Shown one piece after another: positions 25,813-34,600 of a DNA stretch of 34,931 nt. Under the pieces are notes generated by a model. The model was given only the letters and a program-made list of their open reading frames with translations. It was not told the origin of the DNA and did not search any database. The stretch's first letter is position 1. Every line of letters begins with the position of its first letter. Origin of the DNA: a bacterium (lineage in GTDB: Bacteria; Cyanobacteriota; Sericytochromatia; S15B-MN24; VGJW01). The position numbers and the translations under genes are program-made. The stretch covers positions 7,787 to 42,717 of the forward strand of contig JAJXWQ010000026.1 in NCBI GenBank assembly GCA_021781555.1, read 5' to 3'.

Positions 25813-26775
25813 TCAGCGTGCGGCTGCGCGTGCCTGGATGATCCTACATGCCAGGCTCCAGGCGGATTTCAGGCTGCCTGGGTTGCTGGTTCCGGACCCG
25901 GCTATGTCGAGGGCGGTTCCGTGATCAACGGATGTCCGTACGAAGGGAAGTCCAACCGTCATGTTGATGCCGCGGTCAAAACCCAGGAGTTTGAGCGGAA
26001 CGTGGCCCTGGTCGTGATACATGCAGACGACGAGAGCGAAGTCCCCACGGGCCGCCCGCATGAAGGCCGTATCTGGAGGAAGCGGTCCGAGCGCCGCGAT
26101 GTTGCGCCGGCGCGCCGCGGCGATCGCAGGAGCGATGATCCGGAGCTCCTCGTCGCCGAAGGCCCCGTCCTCTCCTGCATGTGGGTTGAGACCACAAACC
26201 CCGATCGTCCCGCCGGGCTCTCCCAGCTGCACCAGAGCCAGGTTTGCCAGGGCGATCGTGTCTTCGATGCGCTCCACGGAGAGGGCTGCCGGCACGTCCT
26301 TCAGGGCAATATGGGTCGTGACGTGCAGGGCGCGCAAGGGCTCGACGATCAGCAGCATGCCGAACCGGGTGGTGCCCGAGAGCTCCGCGAAGAACTCGGT
26401 GTGTCCGATGAATCCCGGGCGCACCTGCTGGACGGCCGCCTTCTGGATGGGACCCGTGACAACGCCTGCAAGCCTTTGCGAGAGCAGATCCTCGCCCAGG
26501 CGTTCGAGTACGGCGAGGGCGTGCGCACCGGTTTGCCCGGAAACCCGGCCCGGGACCGGGAGCTTTCCTGGAAACTCGACCGGAACGATCGCGAGATCCG
26601 GGGGCAGCGCTACCTTGGCGATCTCGGCCCCGCGCCAAACGACGCGAGCGTCGCCGTACACGACAGGCTGCGCCCCCGTCAGGCCAGAAAAAAGCGCCTG
26701 TGCGAGGATCTCGGGCCCGATTCCGGCCGGATCTCCGTAGGTAAGAGCCAGCTGCGGAGCAAGTTCCTTGGTCAT
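25813..26775 (-). CDS. pdxA: 4-hydroxythreonine-4-phosphate dehydrogenase
   Basis: 320-residue enzyme of the DXP-dependent pyridoxal phosphate pathway. It oxidises 4-phosphohydroxy-L-threonine with NAD and needs a divalent metal held by three His. Visible blocks: LTYGDPAGIGPEI at the N-terminus, VTGPIQKAAV, the first metal-ligand region PGFIGHTEFFAE, HVTTHIALKDVPAAL, CGLNPHAGEDGAFGDEE and MYHDQGHVPLKLLGFDRGINMTVGLPFVRTSVDHGTALDIAG. All are intact. I chose the ATG at 26775; the open frame continues to 26970 through the duplicated hairpin element and is not conserved. There is no ribosome site, but a promoter ends 11 bases upstream. Nothing else of the B6 pathway is nearby. Confidence 0.96.
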   Translation of the reverse strand: MTKELAPQLALTYGDPAGIGPEILAQALFSGLTGAQPVVYGDARVVWRGAEIAKVALPPDLAIVPVEFPGKLPVPGRVSGQTGAHALAVLERLGEDLLSQRLAGVVTGPIQKAAVQQVRPGFIGHTEFFAELSGTTRFGMLLIVEPLRALHVTTHIALKDVPAALSVERIEDTIALANLALVQLGEPGGTIGVCGLNPHAGEDGAFGDEELRIIAPAIAAARRRNIAALGPLPPDTAFMRAARGDFALVVCMYHDQGHVPLKLLGFDRGINMTVGLPFVRTSVDHGTALDIAGSGTSNPGSLKSAWSLACRIIQARAAAR

Positions 26776-26786
26776 GGTCGAATTCG

Positions 26787-26815
26787 AGGATAATCCCGCG
26801 CAAGCGCGTGGACAA
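26787..26815 (-). promoter_or_regulatory. pdxA promoter, near-leaderless
   Basis: On the minus strand, TTGTCC (26815-26810), a 17-base spacer and TATCCT (26792-26787) end 11 bases before the pdxA ATG, leaving a leader of about 5 bases and no Shine-Dalgarno site. Confidence 0.5.
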
Positions 26816-26832
26816 GCTTTTCGGCTGGCCAG

Positions 26833-26890
26833 CCGGGCCCCGTTTGACTCCCCGGACCCGAGCCACTCAAACCGGGAGCTCCCTAGAACT
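26833..26890. repeat. 58-bp hairpin element, copy 1
   Basis: Identical over 58 bases to the copy at 26937-26994, same orientation, 104 bases apart start to start. Within it CCCCGTTTGA and TCAAACCGGG form a stem (9 of 10 paired) with a further CTC/GAG inside, next to the palindrome GGGAGCTCCC. The 46-bp spacer between copies is not duplicated on either outer flank. Confidence 0.9.
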
Positions 26891-26936
26891 TTTGCATTTG
26901 AGACGGGTCCCTCTGCGCGGTCGCTGCGCTGCGCAA

Positions 26937-26994
26937 CCGGGCCCCGTTTGACTCCCCGGACCCGAGCCACTCAAACCGGGAGCTCCCTAGAACT
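26937..26994. repeat. 58-bp hairpin element, copy 2
   Basis: The second identical copy carries the stop codon and last Phe codon of the converging beta-barrel-like gene (stop at 26987-26989). On that gene's strand the stem follows the stop directly, so it probably acts as its terminator; copy 1 would then be a duplicated 3' end or an independent insertion of a dispersed element. Confidence 0.9.
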
Positions 26995-27670
26995 CCTCGT
27001 CGAGAACGAGGGTGCCGCGTATCTCGTTGCCCCCCCCGAAAAGGAGACCGCCGATGGCCGAAGTGTGGCCGACGCTGGCCTTCACCGAGGCGCCTCCGAA
27101 GAGCGCGTTGCCGTAGGCATCTTCCAGCTCGGTGTCCCCGTATACGACCTGGATGCCCGGCTCGATCGCTGCGTTCACCCGGTAGCCGAGGCCCCAGCTC
27201 GCCCCGTACCGGGGCCCGCCCGGCGCGAGGGCCCCCCCGAGGACGAGGTTGCCGTCCGAGACGAACTTCCCGAGGTCCTTTTCGAGGACGAGGATCCCTT
27301 GCAGATCCAACGGGCCCCCCCCGGCCATGGGGCGTTCGAGTTCCACGACCAGACCGGTATCGACGGGCCATTGCCCGGCCTTGGCGAACCGCGCGGCGCC
27401 TTCGAGGCTCAGGGCGTCGAGCCCGGTCGCCTGCACGACGTTGGCCTTGACCCCGACGCTCAGCTGATCCGTGACGCCGTACCCGAGTTCGGCCCGGCCC
27501 CCGGGTTCGCGATCGAAGTCGCCCCGGAGTTCGATTCCGAACCCGCCGGCAGGTTCCGCGGCATAGCCGTAGGTATAGGCAAAATTGCGGCCCTCGGCCA
27601 GCGCCGGAGAGCCGACGGCCACGACGAGCGCCATCGCGGTTGCGAGGATGGCGAGAGGCCTGGCGTCCAT
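26987..27670 (-). CDS. Probable small outer-membrane beta-barrel protein
   Basis: 227 residues. The ATG at 27670 has GGAG 5 bases upstream and starts a signal peptide (hydrophobic core LAILATAMALVVAVG, cleavage after ALA near residue 25). The frame stays open to 27931 but that part overlaps the PepSY gene. The mature protein alternates Gly-rich amphipathic stretches (RAELGYGVTDQLSVGVKANV, GLGYRVNAAIEPGIQVVYGD, IGGLLFGGGNEIRGTLVL) and ends in Phe, a usual signal for outer-membrane barrel insertion. No specific family is recognised. It follows the PepSY gene by 44 bases and is probably cotranscribed. A role in uptake or export beside the RND pump is inferred from position only. Confidence 0.7.
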   Translation of the reverse strand: MDARPLAILATAMALVVAVGSPALAEGRNFAYTYGYAAEPAGGFGIELRGDFDREPGGRAELGYGVTDQLSVGVKANVVQATGLDALSLEGAARFAKAGQWPVDTGLVVELERPMAGGGPLDLQGILVLEKDLGKFVSDGNLVLGGALAPGGPRYGASWGLGYRVNAAIEPGIQVVYGDTELEDAYGNALFGGASVKASVGHTSAIGGLLFGGGNEIRGTLVLDEEF

Positions 27671-27714
27671 CGAGGCTCCATTCAAGGACAGCAAACCGAG
27701 GTCAGCGGCAGGGC

Positions 27715-28377
27715 TCAAACGGGCCGCTCGCTGGCGCCTTTCTCGGGTGGCAGCGGGGCCGTCTCGGCCACCTTCCGAGTCCTCCAGGTGCCGCCCTTCC
27801 TGCGCGCACTCATGATCTGGCCGTACATCGCCAGCCCGGTCAAGATCAGGAAGAGGAAAACGATCCCGAGGATCAAGTTGAAGGCAACGCCGTAGTCGCC
27901 CCAGATCTCGCCGCCGTGAAGGGTTTCCCACAGGGACTTCTCGTTACTGTCCCCACCCACGATGGCGCCGGTGTCGGCGTTCACGACGAACTGGCGCATG
28001 TCGTCCGGATCGTTCCCCTGCAGGGTGTAGAGCACGACGATCGGATGCTTCCCCTCGAGTTCGAGCTCGACGCGACCGAGTTTGGCATCGCCGGTCCGGG
28101 CACGAACGGCGGCCTGCGCCTGCGCGATCGCGGGGAAGAACCTGGAAAGGGAGGAGTCGAGGTGGTACTTCGAGCCCACCGCCTCCCGGGCTTCCCGGGC
28201 ATTGTCGGCCACGCCCATGAGCTTCTGGGTGCTCAGGCCGATGCCCGTGATCGTCAGGAACAAGAGGAAAACCGCCGACACCACGGCGGCCTGGCGGTGC
28301 GCCTTGCGCGAGAAGGTCCCGACCTTTTTCCAAATGCCTCCTGGCAGACTTCGGCGCTTTTCGGTAGTTTGTCCCAT
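27715..28377 (-). CDS. PepSY-associated membrane protein
   Basis: 220 residues. A basic N-terminus leads into a first membrane helix (about 28-48; AAVVSAVFLLFLTITGIGLS). A periplasmic part follows with a PepSY-like unit (IAQAQAAVRARTGDAKLGRVELELEGKHPIVVLYTL, DDMRQFVVNADTGAIVGGD), then a second membrane helix near the C-terminus (VAFNLILGIVFLFLILTGLAMY) and a basic tail. The W-ETLHGGEIWGDYG segment before TM2 is typical of the PepSY-TM family, found near iron or heavy-metal transport and reductase genes. The ATG at 28377 has no ribosome site and lies inside an 8-bp inverted repeat. It is divergent from the pump operon. Confidence 0.85.
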   Translation of the reverse strand: MGQTTEKRRSLPGGIWKKVGTFSRKAHRQAAVVSAVFLLFLTITGIGLSTQKLMGVADNAREAREAVGSKYHLDSSLSRFFPAIAQAQAAVRARTGDAKLGRVELELEGKHPIVVLYTLQGNDPDDMRQFVVNADTGAIVGGDSNEKSLWETLHGGEIWGDYGVAFNLILGIVFLFLILTGLAMYGQIMSARRKGGTWRTRKVAETAPLPPEKGASERPV

Positions 28378-28398
28378 AGAACGAGGATTTACTACCGA
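28361..28398. promoter_or_regulatory. 8-bp inverted repeat over the divergent PepSY / pump-operon intergenic region
   Basis: TCGGTAGT (28361-28368) and ACTACCGA (28391-28398) are perfect inverted copies 22 bases apart. They flank the PepSY start codon (28375-28377) and lie 56-93 bases before the lipoprotein ATG at 28454. The position between two divergent units suits a shared operator for a metal- or stress-responsive regulator. No regulator gene is nearby. Confidence 0.45.
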
Positions 28399-28453
28399 GC
28401 CACCGAGCGCTTCCGTGTTGAATACTGGGATCGCCGCGGAGTCGAGGAGCAGC

Positions 28454-28879
28454 ATGGGCAAAGGGGCCGATCTCGGGCTTGCCGCCGTCGCCCTGACGGG
28501 CCTTCTGGTGAGTTGCACGCCAACCGGCGGCTCGACCGCAAATCCATCAGGGGCGAATCCCGGTTCTAGCAGCTCCCTCACTCCCGTCACGATCTCGGCC
28601 TCTCCGACCCAGGTGGCCCAAAGGAGCGAAGCCATGACGTTCACGGCCCACTCCCCCGCAGCGGGCGACAGCTCGATCCGCTACCGGTGGGTGGCATCCA
28701 AGGGTTATCTCAAGTCCAACATCGGTCCGGTCGTCTCGTGGACCCCGCTCGAGTTCGACCAGGACATCGAACCGGGGCCCGGGCTCATCCGGCTCGTCGT
28801 TTCGGATAGCACGGGCGAAACCGCGCAGGCCACCATGGGCGTGTTCGTGAATACCGACGGATCTGCGTTGGCCCAGTGA
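28454..28879 (+). CDS. Small lipoprotein, first gene of the RND efflux operon
   Basis: 141 residues. GAGGAG lies 4 bases before the ATG. The N-terminus is a lipoprotein signal (LTGLLVSC, acylated Cys near residue 21), followed by a Ser/Gly/Asn linker. The mature domain looks like an immunoglobulin-like fold: TPVTISASPTQVAQRSEAMTFTAHSP, SSIRYRWVASKGYL, GLIRLVVSDSTGETAQATMGVFV, as in PKD-like domains. The stop overlaps the TolC-like start by 4 bases, so it is cotranslated with the pump. A lipoprotein of this kind could stabilise the channel or sit as an accessory on the outer membrane; this is inferred from the operon. Confidence 0.8.
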   Translation: MGKGADLGLAAVALTGLLVSCTPTGGSTANPSGANPGSSSSLTPVTISASPTQVAQRSEAMTFTAHSPAAGDSSIRYRWVASKGYLKSNIGPVVSWTPLEFDQDIEPGPGLIRLVVSDSTGETAQATMGVFVNTDGSALAQ

Positions 28880-30165
28880 GTTCTGGAATTCGCATCGTCA
28901 AGCTCTCGTCGCTCCCCTTGGCGTTGCTGCTCGTGTGGGCGAGCGCCGCATATGCGATGAGCGGTCCCTTCAGCCTGGCCGACTGCATACGCATCGCCCT
29001 CGCCCGCAATCCGGCGTACCAGGGATCTCGACTCGCAGCCGAGGCGGCTACCAAGGAAATCGGCAGCGCCAGAGCCGCCTTTCTCCCCCAGATCGGGTTC
29101 GACGGCAGTTTCCTGGAGACCTCCCCGACCAGCCTGGTGCCGACCTGGGCGGCCATCAGCGTCGGCAAGGAGTACGAACCGCTCATCCTGGATCAGCCTC
29201 TCTACGATCGCGGTATCGCCGGCAAGTTCGAGGCCGCGAAGGCCAACGGAGAGGTTGCGCGAGCGGATGCGCAGGTCGCCGGCGGAAACCTGGTGGACCT
29301 GGTCATGACAGACTACTTTCAGGTCCTGCAGGCGAGTGATAGCGTCGCGATCGCTCGCCTGAACCGAGCTGGGATGCAAAGTCAGCTCGCAGCGGCGATC
29401 GAGCGAAATCGCACCGGCGACACTCCCCGGATCGATGTCAGCCGCGCAGAACTTGCCCTGGACAATGCGTCCGCAGAGCTCGAAGGCGCCGAGGGCGCCC
29501 TGGCTTCCGCCAGGATCGCCCTCGGGTCGCTCCTGGGCATGGGACCGGAGTTCGAGATTCAGCCGATGGGCCGCCGATCCCTGGCGCCGCTGGCGGCTTC
29601 GCTCCCGTCCCTGTTGCTCGAGGCCGAGAGCCACCGCCCCGAGCTCGTGGCCGCCAAGGCCAGGCTCAAGAGGGCCCATGCCGATCTGGCCGTCGCCGAA
29701 TCGGCGCGGTACCCCAAGGTTTATCTGGAGGGGGCCTATGGTTGGTATGCCAACAACCCGGACCTCAGTTACCTGGGCTGGGAGGCCGAGATCAACGTCA
29801 AGGTCCCCCTGATCGACTGGGACCACTCGCGGGATCAGATCGACGCCGCCAGGCTCCAGTATGCCCAGGTTCGAAAGGACTTCGACGGGCAGAAGCTGGC
29901 CATCGATCAAGAGGTTCGCGAGGCTGCCGCACAGCTGCAGACGGCCGCGGCTCAGGTCAAATATGCCTCCAGGAGCGTGGACGAAGCCCAACAGACCGTT
30001 CGGATGGCCGAAAAGGGCTTTCTGGCGGGCAACGTCAGCAACCTGGATCTGCTGCTTTCGGATCGGCAATGGATGCAAGCCCGGCTGCAGGAATCGAGCG
30101 TCTACTACCAGTCCTTGGTGGCCCAGGCGAAGCTGCGCTGGGCGATAGGAGAACTCACGCCATGA
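28876..30165 (+). CDS. TolC-family outer-membrane efflux channel
   Basis: 429 residues. The GTG start lies within GTGA of the preceding stop. A signal peptide ends near AYA (about 27). Two TolC repeats follow: the first from SLADCIRIALARNPAYQGSR with LPQIGFDGSF, and the second with ARYPKVYLEGAYGWYANNPD near residues 275-295. Long coiled helices rich in Ala, Gln and Glu lie between. The usual N-terminal motif (ALxxNPxL) is present. The channel would connect the RND pump downstream, through the adaptor, to the outside. It resembles CzcC/CusC-type channels by operon order; it lacks an N-terminal lipidation Cys. Stop and next start overlap as ATGA. Confidence 0.94.
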   Translation: MSSGIRIVKLSSLPLALLLVWASAAYAMSGPFSLADCIRIALARNPAYQGSRLAAEAATKEIGSARAAFLPQIGFDGSFLETSPTSLVPTWAAISVGKEYEPLILDQPLYDRGIAGKFEAAKANGEVARADAQVAGGNLVDLVMTDYFQVLQASDSVAIARLNRAGMQSQLAAAIERNRTGDTPRIDVSRAELALDNASAELEGAEGALASARIALGSLLGMGPEFEIQPMGRRSLAPLAASLPSLLLEAESHRPELVAAKARLKRAHADLAVAESARYPKVYLEGAYGWYANNPDLSYLGWEAEINVKVPLIDWDHSRDQIDAARLQYAQVRKDFDGQKLAIDQEVREAAAQLQTAAAQVKYASRSVDEAQQTVRMAEKGFLAGNVSNLDLLLSDRQWMQARLQESSVYYQSLVAQAKLRWAIGELTP

Positions 30166-31628
30166 GGGTCCGTCTGCCGGTGCCTGGCCGCCGATCTCGC
30201 CTTGCGATCCCCGTCCTCGCCCTGATCCTCCTGGTGGGTCTCCGCCTCTCTCCGGCCCGTGCCGACGATGACGGGGACGATGGCAGCCAGGCCTTCGCGC
30301 CGGCCCAGCGCGGAGTTCCCGACGCGATCGAGGTCACCCGGGAAGGCCAGCTGGCCATCGGCTTGCAGACCCTTCGCGTCTCCAAGCGTCCGCTGGCTCG
30401 GGAGCTCGTGGCCCCGGGTCGGATCGAAGCCGATGCGCTCACGAGCTACGACATCACCTCCCAGGTGCCCGCTCGGATCGTCAAGATCTTGATCCAATCC
30501 GGGGATCGCGTGACAGCCGGCGAGCCCCTCGCCGAGCTTTCGGCCCCGGAGCTCGGGCAGGCTCAGGCGGATCTGATGGGCCAGCTCTCGCAGGCCTGGG
30601 GCGATGTCGAATCGGCCGAGAGTGCCCTGCACCTCGCCCGGGCGAACCTCAGACGCCAGCGCCAGCTCCTGGCGGCGGGAACCGCGGCGGTCAAGGACCT
30701 CCAGGCAGCTCGGGACGGAGTCGCTCGGGCGCAAGCCGTGCTTGAGACGGCGCAGCGGCAAGAGGCCCTTGCTGCGCAGACCTTCCGGACGCGACTGCAG
30801 ACGCTCGGCGTGGCCGATGCCCAGATCGACCGGATGCTGAACCGCCGTCAGATCTCGGATAGCCTCACCATCGACAGTCCCGGGCCGGGAGTCGTGACGG
30901 GCCAGTCGCTCACCGTCGGGCAGAACGTCGCTCCGGCCGACACGCTGTTCACCGTCACCGACACCCGGCACATCTGGGCGGTGGCGGATGTCTACCCGAC
31001 CGATCTGGGCCGGGTCCACCTCGGTGAGCCGATGGAGATCCGGCTTCCTGACGGGACGCGAGAAGTCCGAGGGACGATCGATTACGTCGGCGAGACCGTC
31101 GACCCGGTGCGCCACACCGTGCCCGTGCGGGCGACCCTGGATGCGCCTGGCGGCGAGTTCAGACCCGGGATGTACGTCAGCGCCACGATCGTCACGGGTC
31201 GGACGACGCCCGTGCTGGCCATTCCGGAAACCGGGATCGTGACGATCGCCGGTGTCCCGAATGCCTGGCTCGAGGTGGGACCTACCCGCTTTCGTCGAAC
31301 CCCGCTCGTGCTCGGGCGGCACAGCGAGGGCTGGGTCGAGGTCAAGGATGGCCTGAGCGCAGGGGACTCCGTGGTCACGGTGGGGAGCTTCATGCTCGAG
31401 GCCCAGGCCATCAAGACGGGCGGGGCAGCGGGCGCGACGGATGGCGGCGGCCCGGATAGGAACGTAACCGCCGCTGGCGGGGATCATGACGGGGATCACG
31501 ACAGGGTTCCCGGTTTTCTTGGCCACATCCCGGGTTGGGGCTTTGCCCTGGCGGGGCTTCTGATTCTCCTGGGGGTCGGCACCCTCGTCTTTCGCCTCGA
31601 GGCCTCGAGCGCGGATCGAGACGTTTAG
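30162..31628 (+). CDS. RND efflux periplasmic adaptor (CusB/CzcB type) with C-terminal membrane segment
   Basis: 488 residues. An N-terminal signal or anchor helix (about 13-28) is followed by an acidic stretch DDDGDDG. The adaptor core has a barrel-sandwich half (DITSQVPARIVKILIQSGDRVTAGEPLAEL), a helical hairpin (about 128-215), the second half-lipoyl part (TIDSPGPGVVTGQSLTVGQNV) and the beta-barrel with DTRHIWAVADVYPTDLGRV, GETVDPVRHTVPVRATL and FRPGMYVSATI. The last two blocks are hallmarks of heavy-metal adaptors. Unusual: the C-terminus has a His/Asp stretch (GGDHDGDHDR) and then a hydrophobic helix (about 457-478, GFALAGLLILLGVGTLVF), so it may be anchored at both ends. Its start overlaps the TolC stop by 4 bases. 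Confidence 0.94.
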   Translation: MRVRLPVPGRRSRLAIPVLALILLVGLRLSPARADDDGDDGSQAFAPAQRGVPDAIEVTREGQLAIGLQTLRVSKRPLARELVAPGRIEADALTSYDITSQVPARIVKILIQSGDRVTAGEPLAELSAPELGQAQADLMGQLSQAWGDVESAESALHLARANLRRQRQLLAAGTAAVKDLQAARDGVARAQAVLETAQRQEALAAQTFRTRLQTLGVADAQIDRMLNRRQISDSLTIDSPGPGVVTGQSLTVGQNVAPADTLFTVTDTRHIWAVADVYPTDLGRVHLGEPMEIRLPDGTREVRGTIDYVGETVDPVRHTVPVRATLDAPGGEFRPGMYVSATIVTGRTTPVLAIPETGIVTIAGVPNAWLEVGPTRFRRTPLVLGRHSEGWVEVKDGLSAGDSVVTVGSFMLEAQAIKTGGAAGATDGGGPDRNVTAAGGDHDGDHDRVPGFLGHIPGWGFALAGLLILLGVGTLVFRLEASSADRDV

Positions 31629-31631
31629 CCC

Positions 31632-34600
31632 GTGTTCAATCGATTGATTCGCTGGTCCCTGGATCATCGCTGGCTGGTGGTCCTCGGCGCGGCGCTTTTG
31701 CTCCTGTCCGGCACGATCGCTGCGATGGGAATGCCCGTGGACGTCTTGCCTGAATTCGCGCCTTACCAGGCGGTCGTCCAGACCGAGGCTCCGGGGCTGG
31801 CCCCCGAGGACGTCGAAGCCCTGGTCACGATCCCCCTGGAATCGGCCCTGAACGGTGCTACCAACGTCACCGATGTGCGCTCTGAATCGCAGATCGGCCT
31901 TTCGGTCGTGACCGTGGTCTTCAAGCCGGGAACCGACATCTACACCGATCGCCAGATCGTCGACGAGAAGCTCAGCGCGGTGGCGCCGCACTTGCCTCCG
32001 GGAGTCGGCACGCCGGCCATGTCTCCCATGACCTCACCGGTCGGAAAGATCCTCGAGATCGGACTGACTGCCGACAAGACCTCGATGCAGGATCTGCGGA
32101 CGCTCGCGGACACGACGATCCGCGACCGCTTGCTGGCCGTGCCCGGAGTGAGCCAGGTGCTGGTGCTGGGCGGTGACAAGGCGCAGTACCAGGTCCTGGT
32201 GCATCCCGAGGCGATGGCGGAGTATGGCGTGACGCTGAATCAGGTCGCCACGGCAGTCCAGAACGCCAACGTCGACGCCGCTGGCGGTTTTTATCGGACC
32301 CCGGAACGAGAGTATCTCATTCGCGGATTGGGCCGGGTCCATTCCGTGGGGGATCTCGCCCGATCCGTCGTCGCCGAGGCCAGCGGGACTCCTGTCAGCC
32401 TGGCTCAGGTGGCCACGGTCCGGATCGGCTCGGCGCCGCCCCTCGGGATGGGCAGCGTGAACGGCCGACCGGCGGTCATTCTCGCCATCTCGAAGATGCC
32501 TGGAGCCAACACGTTGCGGACGACCGCGGCTGTCGAGCGGGCGCTCGCCGAGGTGAAGAACGGCCTGCCCAAAGACGTTCGCATCACCACCATCCTCCGC
32601 CAGGCCGATTTCATCCAGTCGGCCATCCGAGGCGTACTGGCCGCCATGTGCGACGGCGCCCTGCTGGTCATCGTCATCCTGTTCGTGTTCCTTTTCAACT
32701 GGCGGACGGCGCTGATCAGCTGTCTGGCGATCCCGCTGTCGCTGCTGATCGGCGTGTTCAGCCTCAAGCTGCTCGGCATCTCCTTGAACACCATGACCCT
32801 GGGCGGACTCACCATCGCCATCGGCGTCGTGGTGGACGATGCGATCGTGGACGTGGAGAACGTCCATCGTCGCCTTCGCGAGCACGCCAAGATGGGGGCG
32901 CTCGCGCGCGCCAAGGAGGTCGTCTACGCGGCTTCCTCGGAGATCCGGGGCTCCATCGTCTATGCAACCGGGATCCTGATCCTGGTCCTGATCCCCATCT
33001 TCACGCTCTCGGGGCTCGAGGGAAAGATTTTCGGCCCCCTGGGCATCGCCTTCATGGCCGCCATCGGAGCGTCCTTGCTCATCGCCCTCACGGTGACCCC
33101 GGCTCTGTGCCATATCCTCCTGGCGCGCACCGACCTGAGGCCGCACGACAGCAAGACGGTCGAATGGCTGAAGAATCGCTACGAACGGCTTCTCGATAGA
33201 GCGGTGTTTCCCCACGCGAAGGCGATCCTCGGCACCAGCGCGGTGCTGGTACTGGGCACCTTTGCGATCCTGCCTTTCCTCGGACACAGCTTCCTCCCCG
33301 AGTTCCAGGAGGGAAACGTCGTCGTCGGGATGACCGGAATGCCCGGCATGAGCCTGGCCATGAACAACCAGATCGGGCTCTTTGCCGAGCGCAGCCTCCT
33401 GCGAATTCCCGGCGTGAAGGTCGCCGCACAGCGGGCGGGCCGAGCCAAGGGAGACGATGACGCCGGAGGCTCGAACTTCAGCGAGATGGATGTCGCCGTC
33501 GCTCCCGCCGATCGGGCTCCGGCGCTGCGGGCCATTCGGAAGGATCTCGACGCCATCCCGGGTGTCTCGGTGAACATCGGATCGTTCATCTCGGACCGCG
33601 TGAACGAGGTGCTCTCAGGCTCGCGGGCGGCGATCGCCGTCAAGCTCTTTGGTCCCGACCTTTCGACCCTGCGCGAGAAAGCCGGGGAGATCCGGGCGGC
33701 GATGGCACAGGTAAAGGGCGTCGTCGATCTCCAGGTCGAACCGCAGGTCCCGGTGGAACAGCTGGACATCGCCTTCGATCGATCCGCCGCCGCCCGCTAC
33801 GGACTTTCCGTGGGCCAGATCGCCGGGGATGTGGAGACCTTGTTCAACGGCCGGGTCGTTTCCCAGGTGGTCAGCCAGGGACGGAGCTTCGACCTCGTCG
33901 TGTGGTCGGATGAGGCCTCGCGCGCGAGCCCGGGAACTCTGGCGCGCACGCTCATCGACACCCCGTCCGGCAGCCAAATCCCGCTATCCTCGGTGGCCAA
34001 GATCCGCTTCGGTTCGGGGCCGACGACCATCTACCGCGAGAACGTCTCCCGCCGGATCGTCGTGCAGGCCAACGTGGCTGGCAGGGATCTCGGCAGCACC
34101 GTGGCCGAGATTCAGCACCGGCTAGCCTCCGAGGTCAAGCTGCCCCGCGGCTATTTCGTGGTCTACGGTGGTCAGTTCAAGAACATGCAGGAGGCCTCGC
34201 ACCAGCTTCAGCTGTTCGGCTCCGTGGCAATCCTGGGCGCCTTCGCGCTGCTCTGGATGGCCTTCCGATCCTGGCGATCCGCTATTTTGGTGCTACTGAA
34301 CCTGCCGCTGGCGATGGTCGGAGGCGTACTGGCCATCCTCTGTACGGGCGGGGTGATGAGCGTGGCCAGTATGATTGGCTTCATCGCGCTGTTCGGAATA
34401 TCGACGAGAAATGGCATCCTGCTCGTGTCGCATTACAACCGACTGGCAAGTGAGGGAAAGCCCCTGATCGACGTTCTGCGCCGCGGGTCACTCGATCGCC
34501 TGAGCCCCGTGCTCATGACCGCCCTCGCCGCGACGCTGGGCATGCTACCGCTGGCGCTTCTGGGTGGGGCTGGCCGGGAGATCGAGCGGCCCCTTGCCAT

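Noticed and set aside
26833-26994. CRISPR-like array
   Set aside because: Only two 58-bp repeats with one 46-bp spacer, no cas genes, and copy 2 contains a gene stop codon.
26883-27371. 162-aa minus frame ending across the 58-bp repeat
   Set aside because: It runs in another frame of the beta-barrel-like gene and through non-coding repeat sequence; no signal or motif supports it.
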